DNA of 64,000 nucleotides from Halomicrobium urmianum. Lineage in GTDB: Archaea > Halobacteriota > Halobacteria > Halobacteriales > Haloarculaceae. The notes under the pieces are model-generated. The model was given only the letters and a program-made list of their open reading frames with translations, ran no database searches and was not told where the DNA came from. Location of the stretch: the NCBI RefSeq assembly GCF_020217425.1, contig NZ_CP084090.1, positions 2,542,001-2,606,000 of the forward strand, in the 5' to 3' direction. Shown in pieces: positions 35,158-44,662 of the stretch. Position 1 is the stretch's first letter. Every line of letters begins with the position of its first letter. Both the position numbers and the translations under genes were made by a program.

Positions 35158-36717
35158 TCAGAGTTCTCCCTCCCTGATCGGGACGTCGTCCGGCGGGTCC
35201 GGCTCCTCGTCACCGAGGTCGGTCGCGTCGAGCCGCTCGTCGATCCTGATCAGCTGGACCGCGAGGTCCGTCGCGGCCGAGAACACCTCGCGCTTGAGCG
35301 AGAGCGGCTCGACGATCGGGTCCGCCCCGAGCACGTCCGTCGCCTCACCGGCGAGCGCGTCGATTCCGACGGCGTCGCGCCCCTCGCTGCGGGCGACGCG
35401 CAGGCGGATTACCGCGCGTCCCGCGTCGAGCCCCGCGGTCGCGGCCAGTGCCCGGGGAACGGCCGTCATCGCTCGGCCGAAGCCCTCGGTGGCGAGCTGG
35501 TGGCGGCCGCCTATCGACCGGGCCGCTTCGTCGACGGCCCGGGCAGCCGTCGCCTCGACGGCGCCCCCGCCGGGCACGACGCGTCCGTCCCCGACCGCGG
35601 CGGCCGTGGCCGCGACGGCGGCGTCGACGGAGTTCTCGAACGCCGTGGCGCTCCGGGGGTCCGGCGCGCGGCAGAACACGGTGTAGGTCGGCTCGCCTGC
35701 GTCGGATTTGACGACGGTGACGTCAGACCCGGCTTTCCGCTGGACGGAGACGGTTCCCGTCCCCAGCGCGTCCTCGGTGACCTGCTCGAGCGTGGGGACG
35801 ACGGTCGCGCCCGTGGCGCGCGCGATTCCCGCGAGTTCGTCCGCGTCCACGCGCTGGACGCCGAGGATGCCCCGCGCCGCGAGTTCTGCCTGGACCCGCT
35901 CGTTGATGGCGCGCTCGGTGATCACCGCACTGCACCCGGCGTCCAGCACCGCCTGAAGCCGCTCCCCGAACGCGTCGGACTCGTACTCGGCGACGGCCTC
36001 CCTGTCCTCGAAGGAGTCGGCGTCGAGGACGACGCGCCGGGTGACCCGGCCCGTCTGGCTCCCGACGTGGGGGACGTCGACGGTCGAGGACAGGACCGCG
36101 ACGCCGCCGTCGGCCGAGCGCGGCATCGCGTCGAGGACCGGGCCGCGCTCGAGCACGGTCCCGCGGACGAGGTCCGTCTCGGCGGTCGCACCGCCGGTCT
36201 TCGAGACCACGCGGACGGCCTGGCTCGCTTCGGACCCGGCGTCCTCGACGGCCTCGGCGATCAGGTCGGCCACGGTTCGTCGGGTCTGGGGGGTGCGCGT
36301 GCCCGTCAGCGCCGTCCTGGCCACGGCCGCCGATCCGAACGCCGACAGCGGTCGGGCGTCGCGTTCGACTGCGTCGAGCGCGACGTCCAGTCCCTCGCGG
36401 TACCCTCGCTCTACGGCCGTCGGGTGCAGCCCCTCCTCCGCGAGCCGATCGGCCTCGCGGAGCAAGGCCCCGGCGAGCGTGACGACGGTACCCGTCCCGT
36501 CGCCGTAGCGCTCCCCGAAGCCCGACGCGGCCGTCTCGAGCAGCGTCACCGCGGGATCAGTGACGTCCAGCCGGTCGAGCAACTCGGTCGACGAAGCGGT
36601 CGCCGTGACGGTGCCGTCCGCCTGTATCAGGAGCTTGTTCGCGCCGAACGGTCCGAGCGCGGTCGAGACGACGTCGCAGACGCGCTGCACCCCGCTAGCG
36701 AGCTCTTCGTGTGTCAC
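35158..36717 (-). CDS. Divergent group II chaperonin (thermosome/TCP-1 family) paralogue B
   Basis: A 519-residue TCP-1/cpn60-like protein with a shortened N-terminus: TALGPFGANKLLIQ, YGDGTGTVVTLAGALLREA, HPTAVERGYREGL, SKTGGATAE, AVLSSTVDVPH, AVITERAINERVQAELAARGI, FENSVDAAVAATAAAVGDGRVVPGGGAVE with the presumed catalytic Asp, and ATDLAVQLIRIDERL. In canonical thermosomes the nucleotide loop reads TNDGATIL; here it is ATASSTELL, so one ATP-contact Asp is lost. The start is a GTG with a TATA element (tacttattt, complement of 36743-36751) about 30 bases upstream. It is convergent to paralogue A with a 33-base gap. The two differ strongly from one another, so they are not a recent duplication and could be subunits of one hetero-oligomeric ring. 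Confidence 0.8.
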   Translation of the reverse strand: MTHEELASGVQRVCDVVSTALGPFGANKLLIQADGTVTATASSTELLDRLDVTDPAVTLLETAASGFGERYGDGTGTVVTLAGALLREADRLAEEGLHPTAVERGYREGLDVALDAVERDARPLSAFGSAAVARTALTGTRTPQTRRTVADLIAEAVEDAGSEASQAVRVVSKTGGATAETDLVRGTVLERGPVLDAMPRSADGGVAVLSSTVDVPHVGSQTGRVTRRVVLDADSFEDREAVAEYESDAFGERLQAVLDAGCSAVITERAINERVQAELAARGILGVQRVDADELAGIARATGATVVPTLEQVTEDALGTGTVSVQRKAGSDVTVVKSDAGEPTYTVFCRAPDPRSATAFENSVDAAVAATAAAVGDGRVVPGGGAVEATAARAVDEAARSIGGRHQLATEGFGRAMTAVPRALAATAGLDAGRAVIRLRVARSEGRDAVGIDALAGEATDVLGADPIVEPLSLKREVFSAATDLAVQLIRIDERLDATDLGDEEPDPPDDVPIREGEL

Positions 36718-36837
36718 ACTACGACGTGGTCCCCCCGGGGTAAATAAGTATCGAGCGTCCTAGACGAATTTTGCAACTGCCGGCGCCGTAAAATTGGTGA
36801 TTAATTATTTATGTTAGCGAACGTCAATTTCTGTCGC

Positions 36838-38451
36838 ATGCCAACTAGTGACAAGAGTGGCGAATCCATGAACGATCCCGTGGCGGAGGAGGACGGCGAG
36901 ACGTCGCGCCGTGACTTCGTCAGGATGACGACCGGAGCCGCCAGCGTGGGTGCGCTGGGCGCCCTCGCGGGCTGCGGTGGCGACGGCGGCGACGGCGACG
37001 GTGGCGGTGGCGGCGACGGCGGCGACGGTGACGGCGGTGGCGACACCGCGACCGAGGGCGACGGGGGTGGCGACGGCGGTGGGAGCGACACCACCAGCAT
37101 CACCTTCATCTCCGCGAACGCCGTGGAGAACGGCGACATCCAGGAGCACTTCCAGTCGTCGATGGAGGACTTCTCGTCGAAGAACGAGGGGTACGAGGCC
37201 GACCTGCAGACCGCGTCGTACGGCGACATCCAGAACACGATCACGTCGGCCGTCTCGGCCGGGAACGTCCCGGCGCTCGCCGAGAGCGGTGGCCTCGGCA
37301 TCCAGTACCTCAAGGACGGGCGGCTGGCCGACCACCAGTCGTTCTTCGAGGAGAGCGACACGCTCCCCGACGGGCTCACGTCCGCGGGTCAGCAGGTCTC
37401 GGCGTTCCGCGATTACTGGTGGTCGCTCGGGGCGATCCGCAACACCAACAGCAACCTCGGCATCCGACCGAAGACCTTCTCGCAGGCCGGCGTCGAGAAC
37501 CCGCTAGAGGACCTCAAGACCTGGAGCCAGTTCTACGAGGTCCTCCAGCGGATCGACGAGAACCAGGACATCATCGCCTACGAGGAGACGGGCGTCCCGG
37601 GCGACCTCGAGTCCTACTGGGGCTACGCCCGCACGGCGTACACGGAGGGTACCGACCCGTGGATCCGCGGCGACGGCACCGACCCCGACGTCGTCATCGC
37701 CAACGAGGACATGGAGGAGGACCGCCAGAAGACCGACGGCTGGATCAAGGGCTGCGTCCAGCTGGCGAACCAGTTCAGCAGCGACGAGGCCGCGACCCGG
37801 GGCGACGAGGACATCCCGTCGCTGATGCTCAGCGGCCGGGTCGCCTCGTTCACGTACGCCTTGCCGACGGCCAACCGCTGGTACTCGGTCAGCGAGGACG
37901 CCCAGATCGGCTGGAACGGCGGCGACGGCGACTTCATGCTGCTACCGAACCCCCAGCTTGACGAGGGGTTCGGCGAGATGATCGGCAACGAGGACCTCGC
38001 CGGCCACTCCGGCCAGCACGGCGGCCACGTCTGGGCGCTTGAGCAGGCCCACACTATCTTCGCGGACGTCAGCGACGAGGAGCAGGAGGGCGCCTGGGCC
38101 CTCGGACAGTACCTGCTCGAGGACGACGATTTCGTCCTCCCCGCGTGGGGCGAACACTACGAGGCCATCCCCGGCATGGACTCCAAACTGGACACGCTCA
38201 GGGACGAGTACGACCTGCCGCAGAACTTCGAGCAGGCGCTGCAGAACATGGTCGACTACGGCGACCAGTACAGCAACACCGGCGGTCCCTGGAACGTCTG
38301 GCCCAGCGACCCGATCCGCTGGACGGACATCAACGAGACCATCAGTCAGGCCATCGCCGGCCAGCACAGCGTCGACGAGACGCCGTCGCTCGTCCGCGAC
38401 CGGGTGATGACCCGCCTCGAGGAGGAGAACCAGGGCGAGGTCCCGTCCTGA
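36838..38451 (+). CDS. Sugar ABC transporter substrate-binding lipoprotein (family 1)
   Basis: A 537-residue extracellular solute-binding protein. The Tat motif is SRRDFVRMTTG, lipobox ALAGC, and a long Gly/Asp linker follows (about residues 45-85), then a MalE-type receptor. The ATG at 36838 is set by a TATA box (attattta, 36803-36810) about 30 bases upstream. It heads a complete binding protein-permease-permease-ATPase operon. Ligand unknown; it is longer than the usual 400-450 residues, mainly because of the linker and extra loops. Confidence 0.88.
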   Translation: MPTSDKSGESMNDPVAEEDGETSRRDFVRMTTGAASVGALGALAGCGGDGGDGDGGGGGDGGDGDGGGDTATEGDGGGDGGGSDTTSITFISANAVENGDIQEHFQSSMEDFSSKNEGYEADLQTASYGDIQNTITSAVSAGNVPALAESGGLGIQYLKDGRLADHQSFFEESDTLPDGLTSAGQQVSAFRDYWWSLGAIRNTNSNLGIRPKTFSQAGVENPLEDLKTWSQFYEVLQRIDENQDIIAYEETGVPGDLESYWGYARTAYTEGTDPWIRGDGTDPDVVIANEDMEEDRQKTDGWIKGCVQLANQFSSDEAATRGDEDIPSLMLSGRVASFTYALPTANRWYSVSEDAQIGWNGGDGDFMLLPNPQLDEGFGEMIGNEDLAGHSGQHGGHVWALEQAHTIFADVSDEEQEGAWALGQYLLEDDDFVLPAWGEHYEAIPGMDSKLDTLRDEYDLPQNFEQALQNMVDYGDQYSNTGGPWNVWPSDPIRWTDINETISQAIAGQHSVDETPSLVRDRVMTRLEEENQGEVPS

Positions 38452-38625
38452 GCGCGGGGGAGCGAGCCGCCGTCCGCGGGCCCGCCGCTCGGTCGGCGCC
38501 GTCGCTCGCCTCCCGCCGCTCGACCGCGCCCGCCCGCCGCGGTCCGTTACGGTCCAGTCTATCCTGTGGTTCGTCAACATATGGCAAAGATTTATTCTGC
38601 AGGCATCAGTTCTCCCAATCAGACT

Positions 38626-39573
38626 ATGGCCCAAGAGCAAGCCCGCTCTCGCGAGGAGATACGCGAGGAGTACGGGCTCGACGAGCGGACGATCACGGAT
38701 CGACTCAGGGAGAACTGGGCCGGGTACGTGTTCATCCTGCCGACGTTCCTCGCGTTCACGGCCCTGTTCTACTACCCGATCTTTCGCGGAGTAACGATGA
38801 CAGTCACCAACACGCAACTCGGCGAGCCCGGCGAGTTCGTCGGGCTCGCGAACTACCAGTGGCTGGTGACGAACGACCTGTTCGTCTACGCGTTCGGGTG
38901 GACCATCGTCTTCGTGGCCGGGACCACGTTCCTCCAGCTCGCCCTCGGGCTGCTCGCCGCGCTCCTGCTGAACGAACTGAAAGACGCGGTGAAGGACTGG
39001 ATCGGCGCCGTGATCATGTCGCCGTACTTCTCGGCGCCGCTGGCCGGCGGCGTGATCTGGATGTGGTTCCTGGACAACGACTTCGGGTTCCTGCCGAAGT
39101 TGTTCGCGATATTCGGGGTAGACACGCCGTCGTTCCTCGCGACGGGACTCTGGCCGTTCGTCTCGCTGATCATCGCCCAGACCTGGCACGACTACGCGTA
39201 CTCGGCCATCATCTACGCCGCGGCCCTCTCGAGCATCCCGAAAGAACAGTACGAGGCGGCGGCCCAGTCGGGTGCGAACCGTCTCCAGCGGTTCCGCGAC
39301 GTGACGGTGCCGCGTCTGCTGATTCCAACTATCGTCATCCTGGCGCTGCGGACGGCGTGGAACATCGCCGAGTTCGACCAGCCGTTCGCGCTGACCGGCG
39401 GCGGCCCGGGGACGAGGACGATGCTGCTCAGCATCCTGACCTACCGCGTGGCCTTCGTCAACAACAACTTCGCGCGGGCCTACACGATCGGGATGGCGAT
39501 GGTGCTGCTGTCCATGACGGCCGCGCTGATCTACGTGAAGGCCATCGACCAAGAGGAGGACCTCTACGTCTGA
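38626..39573 (+). CDS. Sugar ABC transporter permease (MalF type)
   Basis: A 315-residue membrane protein with about six helices (first YVFILPTFLAFTALFYYPIF) and the EAA loop EAAAQSGANRLQRFRDVTVP that docks on the ATPase. I chose the ATG at 38626 because of the TATA-like tttatt (38591-38596) about 32 bases upstream; earlier in-frame ATGs (38566, 38581) would add a tail upstream of or overlapping that box. Twelve bases separate it from the partner permease. Confidence 0.9.
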   Translation: MAQEQARSREEIREEYGLDERTITDRLRENWAGYVFILPTFLAFTALFYYPIFRGVTMTVTNTQLGEPGEFVGLANYQWLVTNDLFVYAFGWTIVFVAGTTFLQLALGLLAALLLNELKDAVKDWIGAVIMSPYFSAPLAGGVIWMWFLDNDFGFLPKLFAIFGVDTPSFLATGLWPFVSLIIAQTWHDYAYSAIIYAAALSSIPKEQYEAAAQSGANRLQRFRDVTVPRLLIPTIVILALRTAWNIAEFDQPFALTGGGPGTRTMLLSILTYRVAFVNNNFARAYTIGMAMVLLSMTAALIYVKAIDQEEDLYV

Positions 39574-39584
39574 GGTGAGCAGGT

Positions 39585-40430
39585 ATGCTCAACGAAAACA
39601 AACGAGCCAAACTGCTGTTGTACGCCGGTATCGCCGCGTTCACCCTGTGGGCGGTCGTCCCGTACTACTGGGTGATCCGGACGTCGATCCTGACCAACAT
39701 CGCGGCGATCAGCCCCGACACCGGATTCATCCCGGACATCAGCCTGCTCACGCTCGATTCGTACCTCGCGATCTGGGACCGGTTCGCCTTCCAGACGTAC
39801 TTCGGCAACAGTATCATCGTCTCTATCGCAGCGACGATCATCTCGCTGTTCTTCGCCATTCCGGGCGCATACGCCTTCGCGCGGCTGGACTTCCCCGGCC
39901 GACAGGCGCTGTTCTACACCGCCGTGTTCACCATCATGTTCCCCTGGATCGTGCTGACGATCCCGGTGTACGAGGTGTTCTTCTTCCTCGATCTGGTGAA
40001 CACCCTCACGGGCATCATCATCGCGCTCTCGATCTTCGTGTTGCCACAGAATATCTGGCTGCTCCAGGGCTTTTTCCGGCAGGGCATCCCGGAGAACATC
40101 GAGGAGGCGGCGCTGATCGACGGCCACAACGAACTGACCGCCTTCCTGCGGATCGTGCTCCCGCTGAGCCTCCCCGCGGTCGCCGCGGCGGCGCTGTTCG
40201 CCTTCCTGACGGCCTGGAACAACTTCCTGTGGGTGTTCGTCCTGACGACCGACGAGGCGAACCGGACCGCGACCGTCGCCATCTACTACATCCTCGGAAG
40301 CGACGTGCTCCGGGAGTGGAACGTGCTGATGGCGTCGCTCGTGCTGCTCGTCGCACCGCCAGTGATCTTCTACGGCCTGTCCCGGCGCTACGTCGGCGCG
40401 GGCCTCGGCGGCTCCCCGGGAGGCGGATGA
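39585..40430 (+). CDS. Sugar ABC transporter permease (MalG type)
   Basis: A 281-residue inner-membrane permease with a first helix at LLLYAGIAAFTLWAVVPYYWVI, further helices to residue 265 and the EAA loop EEAALIDGHNELTAFLRIVLP. AGGTGAGC just before the ATG (39573-39580) is a reasonable Shine-Dalgarno sequence, as expected for an internal operon gene. It works with the permease at 38626. Confidence 0.9.
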   Translation: MLNENKRAKLLLYAGIAAFTLWAVVPYYWVIRTSILTNIAAISPDTGFIPDISLLTLDSYLAIWDRFAFQTYFGNSIIVSIAATIISLFFAIPGAYAFARLDFPGRQALFYTAVFTIMFPWIVLTIPVYEVFFFLDLVNTLTGIIIALSIFVLPQNIWLLQGFFRQGIPENIEEAALIDGHNELTAFLRIVLPLSLPAVAAAALFAFLTAWNNFLWVFVLTTDEANRTATVAIYYILGSDVLREWNVLMASLVLLVAPPVIFYGLSRRYVGAGLGGSPGGG

Positions 40431-40513
40431 CCGGATTGTTACGCCGATCTCGGAGCGAACAGAGCACTAATGAATATATGACGGCGCAACGAAGGAAACC
40501 TCAATGATAAACC

Positions 40514-41680
40514 ATGGCACGACTCGAACTCGATAACGTCACGAAGGTGTTCGACACGCAAGCGGAGACGATCGTCGCGGTCGAGGAGCTAGACCTGGAC
40601 ATCAAGGACGGCGAGTTCATCGTCGTCGTCGGCCCGTCCGGTTGCGGCAAGTCGACCACGCTCCGGATGATCGCCGGCCTCGAGACGGTCACCCAGGGCG
40701 AGATCAGACTCGGCGGCGAGCGGATCAACGAGAAGGCGCCGAAGGACCGCGACATCGCGATGGTGTTCCAGTCCTACGCGCTGTACCCGCACAAGACCGT
40801 CCGCCAGAACATGGCCTACGGCCTGCACTTGAGTACCGACCTCGACGACGAGGAGATCGACCGCCGCGTCGAGAACGCCGCCGAGATGATGGGCATCGAG
40901 GACCTCCTCGAGAAGAAGCCCTCCTCGCTGTCCGGCGGGCAGCAACAGCGCGTCGCGACGGGTCGGGCCATCGTCCGCGAACCGTCCCTGTTCCTGTTCG
41001 ACGAGCCGCTATCGAACCTCGACGCGAAGCTCCGCAAGCACATGCGCACCGAACTCGCGCGCATCCACTCCGAGGTCGGCATCACGACGGTGTACGTGAC
41101 CCACGATCAGGAGGAGGCGATGACGATGGCCGATCGTATCGTCATCCTGAACCACGGCGAGCTCCAGCAGGTGGGCGAACCCAAGGAGGTCTACCACGAG
41201 CCCGTCAACCAGTTCGTCGCCGACTTCATCGGCAGCCCCAGCATGAACTTCCGGGACGTCGAACTGGAGCGCGACACCGACGGGGCCGGCACGCTCGTCG
41301 GCGACGGTTTCAGCTACGCGGTCAGCAGCCGCTTCCTCGAGCAGCTCGACCCCTCGAAGACGGACATGGTCCTCGGCGTCAGGCCCGAGGACGTCCGCAT
41401 CGACGCCGAGGCGCCGCCGGGAAAGCGCATCGAGGCCACCGTCGACGTGGTCGAAGTGGTCGGCTCGGACAACTTCATCTACCTCGACGTCGCCGGACGG
41501 GAGTTCAGGGCGCGCGCCCCGACGGAAGTCGAACCGACGGAGGACGAGACGGTCGCTCTCACGTTCGACGAGGACGACGTCCACCTGTTCGACGCGAGGA
41601 CCGACGAGGCGCTCGCCCACGGCTACCCGGACGTCGACGTGACCACGGCGGTCGAACAGTCGGACACGACAGCCGACTGA
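40514..41680 (+). CDS. Sugar ABC transporter ATPase (MalK/UgpC type)
   Basis: A 388-residue ATPase with Walker A GPSGCGKST, Q-loop VFQSYALYPH, signature LSGGQQQRVATG, Walker B LFLFDEPLSNLDAKL and H-loop VTHDQEEAMT. A C-terminal TOBE/regulatory domain (about residues 240-370) contains VLGVRPEDVRID. It closes the transporter operon that begins at 36838. A second, related ATPase is at 56312. Confidence 0.93.
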   Translation: MARLELDNVTKVFDTQAETIVAVEELDLDIKDGEFIVVVGPSGCGKSTTLRMIAGLETVTQGEIRLGGERINEKAPKDRDIAMVFQSYALYPHKTVRQNMAYGLHLSTDLDDEEIDRRVENAAEMMGIEDLLEKKPSSLSGGQQQRVATGRAIVREPSLFLFDEPLSNLDAKLRKHMRTELARIHSEVGITTVYVTHDQEEAMTMADRIVILNHGELQQVGEPKEVYHEPVNQFVADFIGSPSMNFRDVELERDTDGAGTLVGDGFSYAVSSRFLEQLDPSKTDMVLGVRPEDVRIDAEAPPGKRIEATVDVVEVVGSDNFIYLDVAGREFRARAPTEVEPTEDETVALTFDEDDVHLFDARTDEALAHGYPDVDVTTAVEQSDTTAD

Positions 41681-41723
41681 GGCCCCGGAACGCTTTTGCG
41701 CGCTCTCCTCGCCATTCGAACGC

Positions 41724-42830
41724 GTGTCACACGATATCGCACTGATCCCCGGGGACGGCATCGGCACCGAGGTCGTGTCGGCGACGCGACCGCTGCTCGA
41801 CCGCGCCGCGGACCTCGAAGACGCCTCCCTGTCGTACACCGGGTTCGACTGGGGGAGCCAGCGCTACCTCGACGAGGGGGCGATGATGCCCGACGACGGT
41901 ATCGAGCGGCTTCGGGCCCACGACGCCGTCTTCCTCGGTGCCGTCGGCCACCCGGACGTCCCCGACCACGTGACCCTCCGCGGGCTCATGCTGCCGATAC
42001 GGAAGCGGCTGAACCAGCAGGTCTGCAAGCGGCCGTCGGTGCTCTACGACGGCGTCGAGAGCCCGCTCCGGGGCTACGAGGGCGTCTCCGCGAGCGATGC
42101 GAGCGGAGGCTCGTCGGACCAGCGGGCCGATGGTGGCGACATCGACTTCGTCGTCTTCCGCGAGAACACCGAGGGCGAGTACGCCGACGTCGGCGGTCGC
42201 GAGCACCGCGGCTTCGACCACGAGCTCGCCGTCCAGAGCGCGGTGTTCACCCGCGAGGGGACCGAGACGGTCGTCCGAGCGGCGTTCGAGGCCGCTGCCG
42301 AGCGCGAGAGAACACTGACCAACGTGACCAAGTCCAACGCCCAGGCCTACGGCATGGTCCTGTGGGACGAAGTCGTCGCGGACGTGAGCGAGGAGTTCCC
42401 CGACGTCAAGGTGGAGCGCCTGCTCGTGGACGCCGCCGCGATGGACTTCGTCCGACGACCGGAGGCGTTCGACGTCGTGGTCGCCTCGAACCTCTTCGGC
42501 GACGTCCTCACCGACCTGGGCGCCATCGTCACCGGGAGCATGGGACTGGCGCCGTCGGCGAACCTCTGCGTCGACGGCGACGCGCCGTCGATGTTCGAAC
42601 CGGTCCACGGGAGCGCGCCGGACATCGCCGGAGAGGGGATCGCAAACCCCCTCGCGACGGTCCTCTCGGGCGCCATGCTGTTCGAACACCTTGGCGAGAC
42701 GGGGGCGGCGACGCGGCTCCGGACGGCCGTCCGGGAACAGCTGGCCGATCCCGACGCCCCCCGGACGCCGGACCTCGGCGGGGACGCGGGTACGGACGCG
42801 GTCGTCGCCGACCTCCGCGACCGACTGTAG
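41724..42830 (+). CDS. Tartrate/isopropylmalate dehydrogenase family enzyme
   Basis: A 368-residue beta-decarboxylating dehydrogenase. Signatures are ALIPGDGIGTEV, FLGAVGHPDVPDHVTLRG, the substrate Arg/Tyr region VVFRENTEGEYADVGG, TNVTKSNAQ, the metal site VASNLFGDVLTDLGA, and FEPVHGSAPDIAG. The GHPDVPDHVTLRGLMLPIRK segment resembles tartrate dehydrogenase/D-malate dehydrogenase (TtuC/DmlA) rather than LeuB, suggesting tartrate or malate as substrate; that is an inference. The start codon is GTG. It follows the transporter operon by 43 bases and precedes a membrane protein by 3 bases. Confidence 0.8.
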   Translation: MSHDIALIPGDGIGTEVVSATRPLLDRAADLEDASLSYTGFDWGSQRYLDEGAMMPDDGIERLRAHDAVFLGAVGHPDVPDHVTLRGLMLPIRKRLNQQVCKRPSVLYDGVESPLRGYEGVSASDASGGSSDQRADGGDIDFVVFRENTEGEYADVGGREHRGFDHELAVQSAVFTREGTETVVRAAFEAAAERERTLTNVTKSNAQAYGMVLWDEVVADVSEEFPDVKVERLLVDAAAMDFVRRPEAFDVVVASNLFGDVLTDLGAIVTGSMGLAPSANLCVDGDAPSMFEPVHGSAPDIAGEGIANPLATVLSGAMLFEHLGETGAATRLRTAVREQLADPDAPRTPDLGGDAGTDAVVADLRDRL

Positions 42831-42833
42831 ACC

Positions 42834-43922
42834 ATGACCGGCCCGCCCCGCGACGAGTTCGTCGACCACGTTCGGCGGCTCGACCGCGGGGCGCTGACCG
42901 AACTGGTCGCCGACGTCTACGACGCGCGCGACTGGCGGGTGGACGACACCGGCGACGGACGCCTTCTCGTTCGGGCCGCGCAGGGCGACCGCGTCGAACG
43001 GCTGACGATCCGCGTCGCGGAGTCGCTCCCTGCAGACCCCGGGGACGCCGACGTGGTCGTCGTGGGCGACGTCCTCGACGGCGAGCGACTGGGCGACGGG
43101 GCGCGCGTGATCGACGCGCCGGCCCTCCACCGGATGGCGCTGTACGCCGTCGACCGCGACCGCCTGTCGGACCTCCTGGCCGATCACTTCGGGCCGGAAG
43201 CGTTCGCCGAGCGGGAGCGACACCCCGGGCGCTGGATGCCTTCGACGCCGCGGATGCCGTCGATGCCGCGGCCGCGCCTGCCGGAGGGGCGCGCAGGCGC
43301 CACGGCGGTCGCACTCGGCGTCGTCGTCCTCGGCCTGCTCGGCCTGGCGCTGGCGTCTTCGGTCGGCCACGACAGATCGGCGGACGTCGGAATCGGGGTC
43401 GAACAGACGGTCACCCCCGCGCCCGTAGCGGAGACGGTCACCGAGACGACGCCGTCGGTCGCGAGCCCGTGTCCGCCGCCGCCGACGGACGTTCACCCGG
43501 CGGTCCTTCGCCCCGCACCGGTCGACGCGGCCGTCAGCACCGGCCTCGAGGGGTGGTCGATCGAGGGGGCCATCAACGTGAGCTACTTCCACGGGCCGAA
43601 CGAACTCGAGGTCTCCGCCCGGCCGGAGCACCGCCACAAGGCGACCTATCGGAGCCCTCGGGAGACGGCGATCGGACTGTTTCTGGACCGATGGCTGGAC
43701 CGGGCGACGGCGACCGACGCCGGGCCCGCGCTGGCGGAGGCCTACGGAACCGCGCTCGTCTGGGGACGGTACACCGTCACCGCGACTGTCTACGAACGAT
43801 CCGCGTCCGAATCGACTGTCAGCGCCGAGGCGTACACGCTCTTCTCGCACGTCATCAACCCCGACGCTGGCCAGCTCGGCGTCCAGTGCGTGCACCACGC
43901 CGCCGTCGAGTCCGGAGACTGA
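42834..43922 (+). CDS. Membrane-anchored protein with N-terminal restriction-endonuclease-like domain
   Basis: A 362-residue protein of unknown function. Residues 1-120 resemble a restriction-endonuclease-like fold (LTELVADVYDARDWRV, then RLLVRAAQGDRVERL, a pattern seen in Mrr-type domains), without certain catalytic residues. One transmembrane helix is at about 154-173 (AVALGVVVLGLLGLALASSV). The rest is extracytoplasmic, with a Thr/Pro-rich linker and a beta-rich C-terminal domain. It begins 3 bases after the tartrate-dehydrogenase-like gene, so it is translationally coupled, but I see no functional link. Confidence 0.6.
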   Translation: MTGPPRDEFVDHVRRLDRGALTELVADVYDARDWRVDDTGDGRLLVRAAQGDRVERLTIRVAESLPADPGDADVVVVGDVLDGERLGDGARVIDAPALHRMALYAVDRDRLSDLLADHFGPEAFAERERHPGRWMPSTPRMPSMPRPRLPEGRAGATAVALGVVVLGLLGLALASSVGHDRSADVGIGVEQTVTPAPVAETVTETTPSVASPCPPPPTDVHPAVLRPAPVDAAVSTGLEGWSIEGAINVSYFHGPNELEVSARPEHRHKATYRSPRETAIGLFLDRWLDRATATDAGPALAEAYGTALVWGRYTVTATVYERSASESTVSAEAYTLFSHVINPDAGQLGVQCVHHAAVESGD

Positions 43923-44662
43923 CGATCGACCGATCGTCCGCAACCGGGCCCTCTGACGGCGAAGCGATCCATCGAAGACCCGTCGACGGGGCCGCACCGC
44001 TCGCCGACGAGCACGAACAGGGTGGCGCAAACGTGGCGGGCGCCCCCGACCCAGCGGGAGCGACCCCCGGACAGAGCGCCGCGCGTGAACGCTGCCGTCC
44101 GGCGAACTTCTGTCGGAGCGACGTCGCTGATCGGCGGCCGTCTTCGCCGCGACCTTTGCCCGTTAGAACAGCTATCACATCCCTCTGGATTGCATGTGGT
44201 GCTATAAATGAATTCAATATTTGATAACAATTGTTCATGTTTCACTCTGGGGCCGTGGCGACGTTCGATGTAGTAACTGAAGTACCGCTGTTATAGACAG
44301 TCAACGTCTCGGTAGTATGTCCCACATTATCAAACACTATTCTTCCGGGAGTGAAACCGGACGATTGACGCGTGAGCCGCGTCAGATACGTTGGTACGTT
44401 CCACTATCTGATCGACGGAATGGCGTGCGTCCGGTCGACGTCTCTCGAATACTCTTCGACAAGTACTATTCGGTAATTCTGAAATACACTCTTTCGTGTC
44501 TCCGGCCCGTCGAAGTCCCTGTCCACCGCCGAGCCGCCGAAAGAGGCGTGGAACGAATCGGACTCTCCTCGATCGGTCGTTTCGAAAGACGGAACGAGCA
44601 GCGGTGTCGGGGCGGGCTCACGACGACCCGCGGAAGCGACGGTCGACGACCGCGGAGTCGGA
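43923..44662. other. Intergenic, no supported gene; AT-rich middle
   Basis: The 740-base gap separates the convergent genes at 42834 (+) and 44663 (-). The part 44190-44500 is much more A/T-rich than its surroundings, with TATA-like stretches, but open frames on both strands translate into Arg/Ser-rich sequence with no gene character. It may hold a remnant of an insertion. Confidence 0.4.

Noticed and set aside
41727-44030. 767-residue minus-strand open frame opposite the tartrate-dehydrogenase-like and membrane-protein genes
   Set aside because: Antisense shadow; no motif or plausible start, and two well-formed plus-strand genes cover the same bases.
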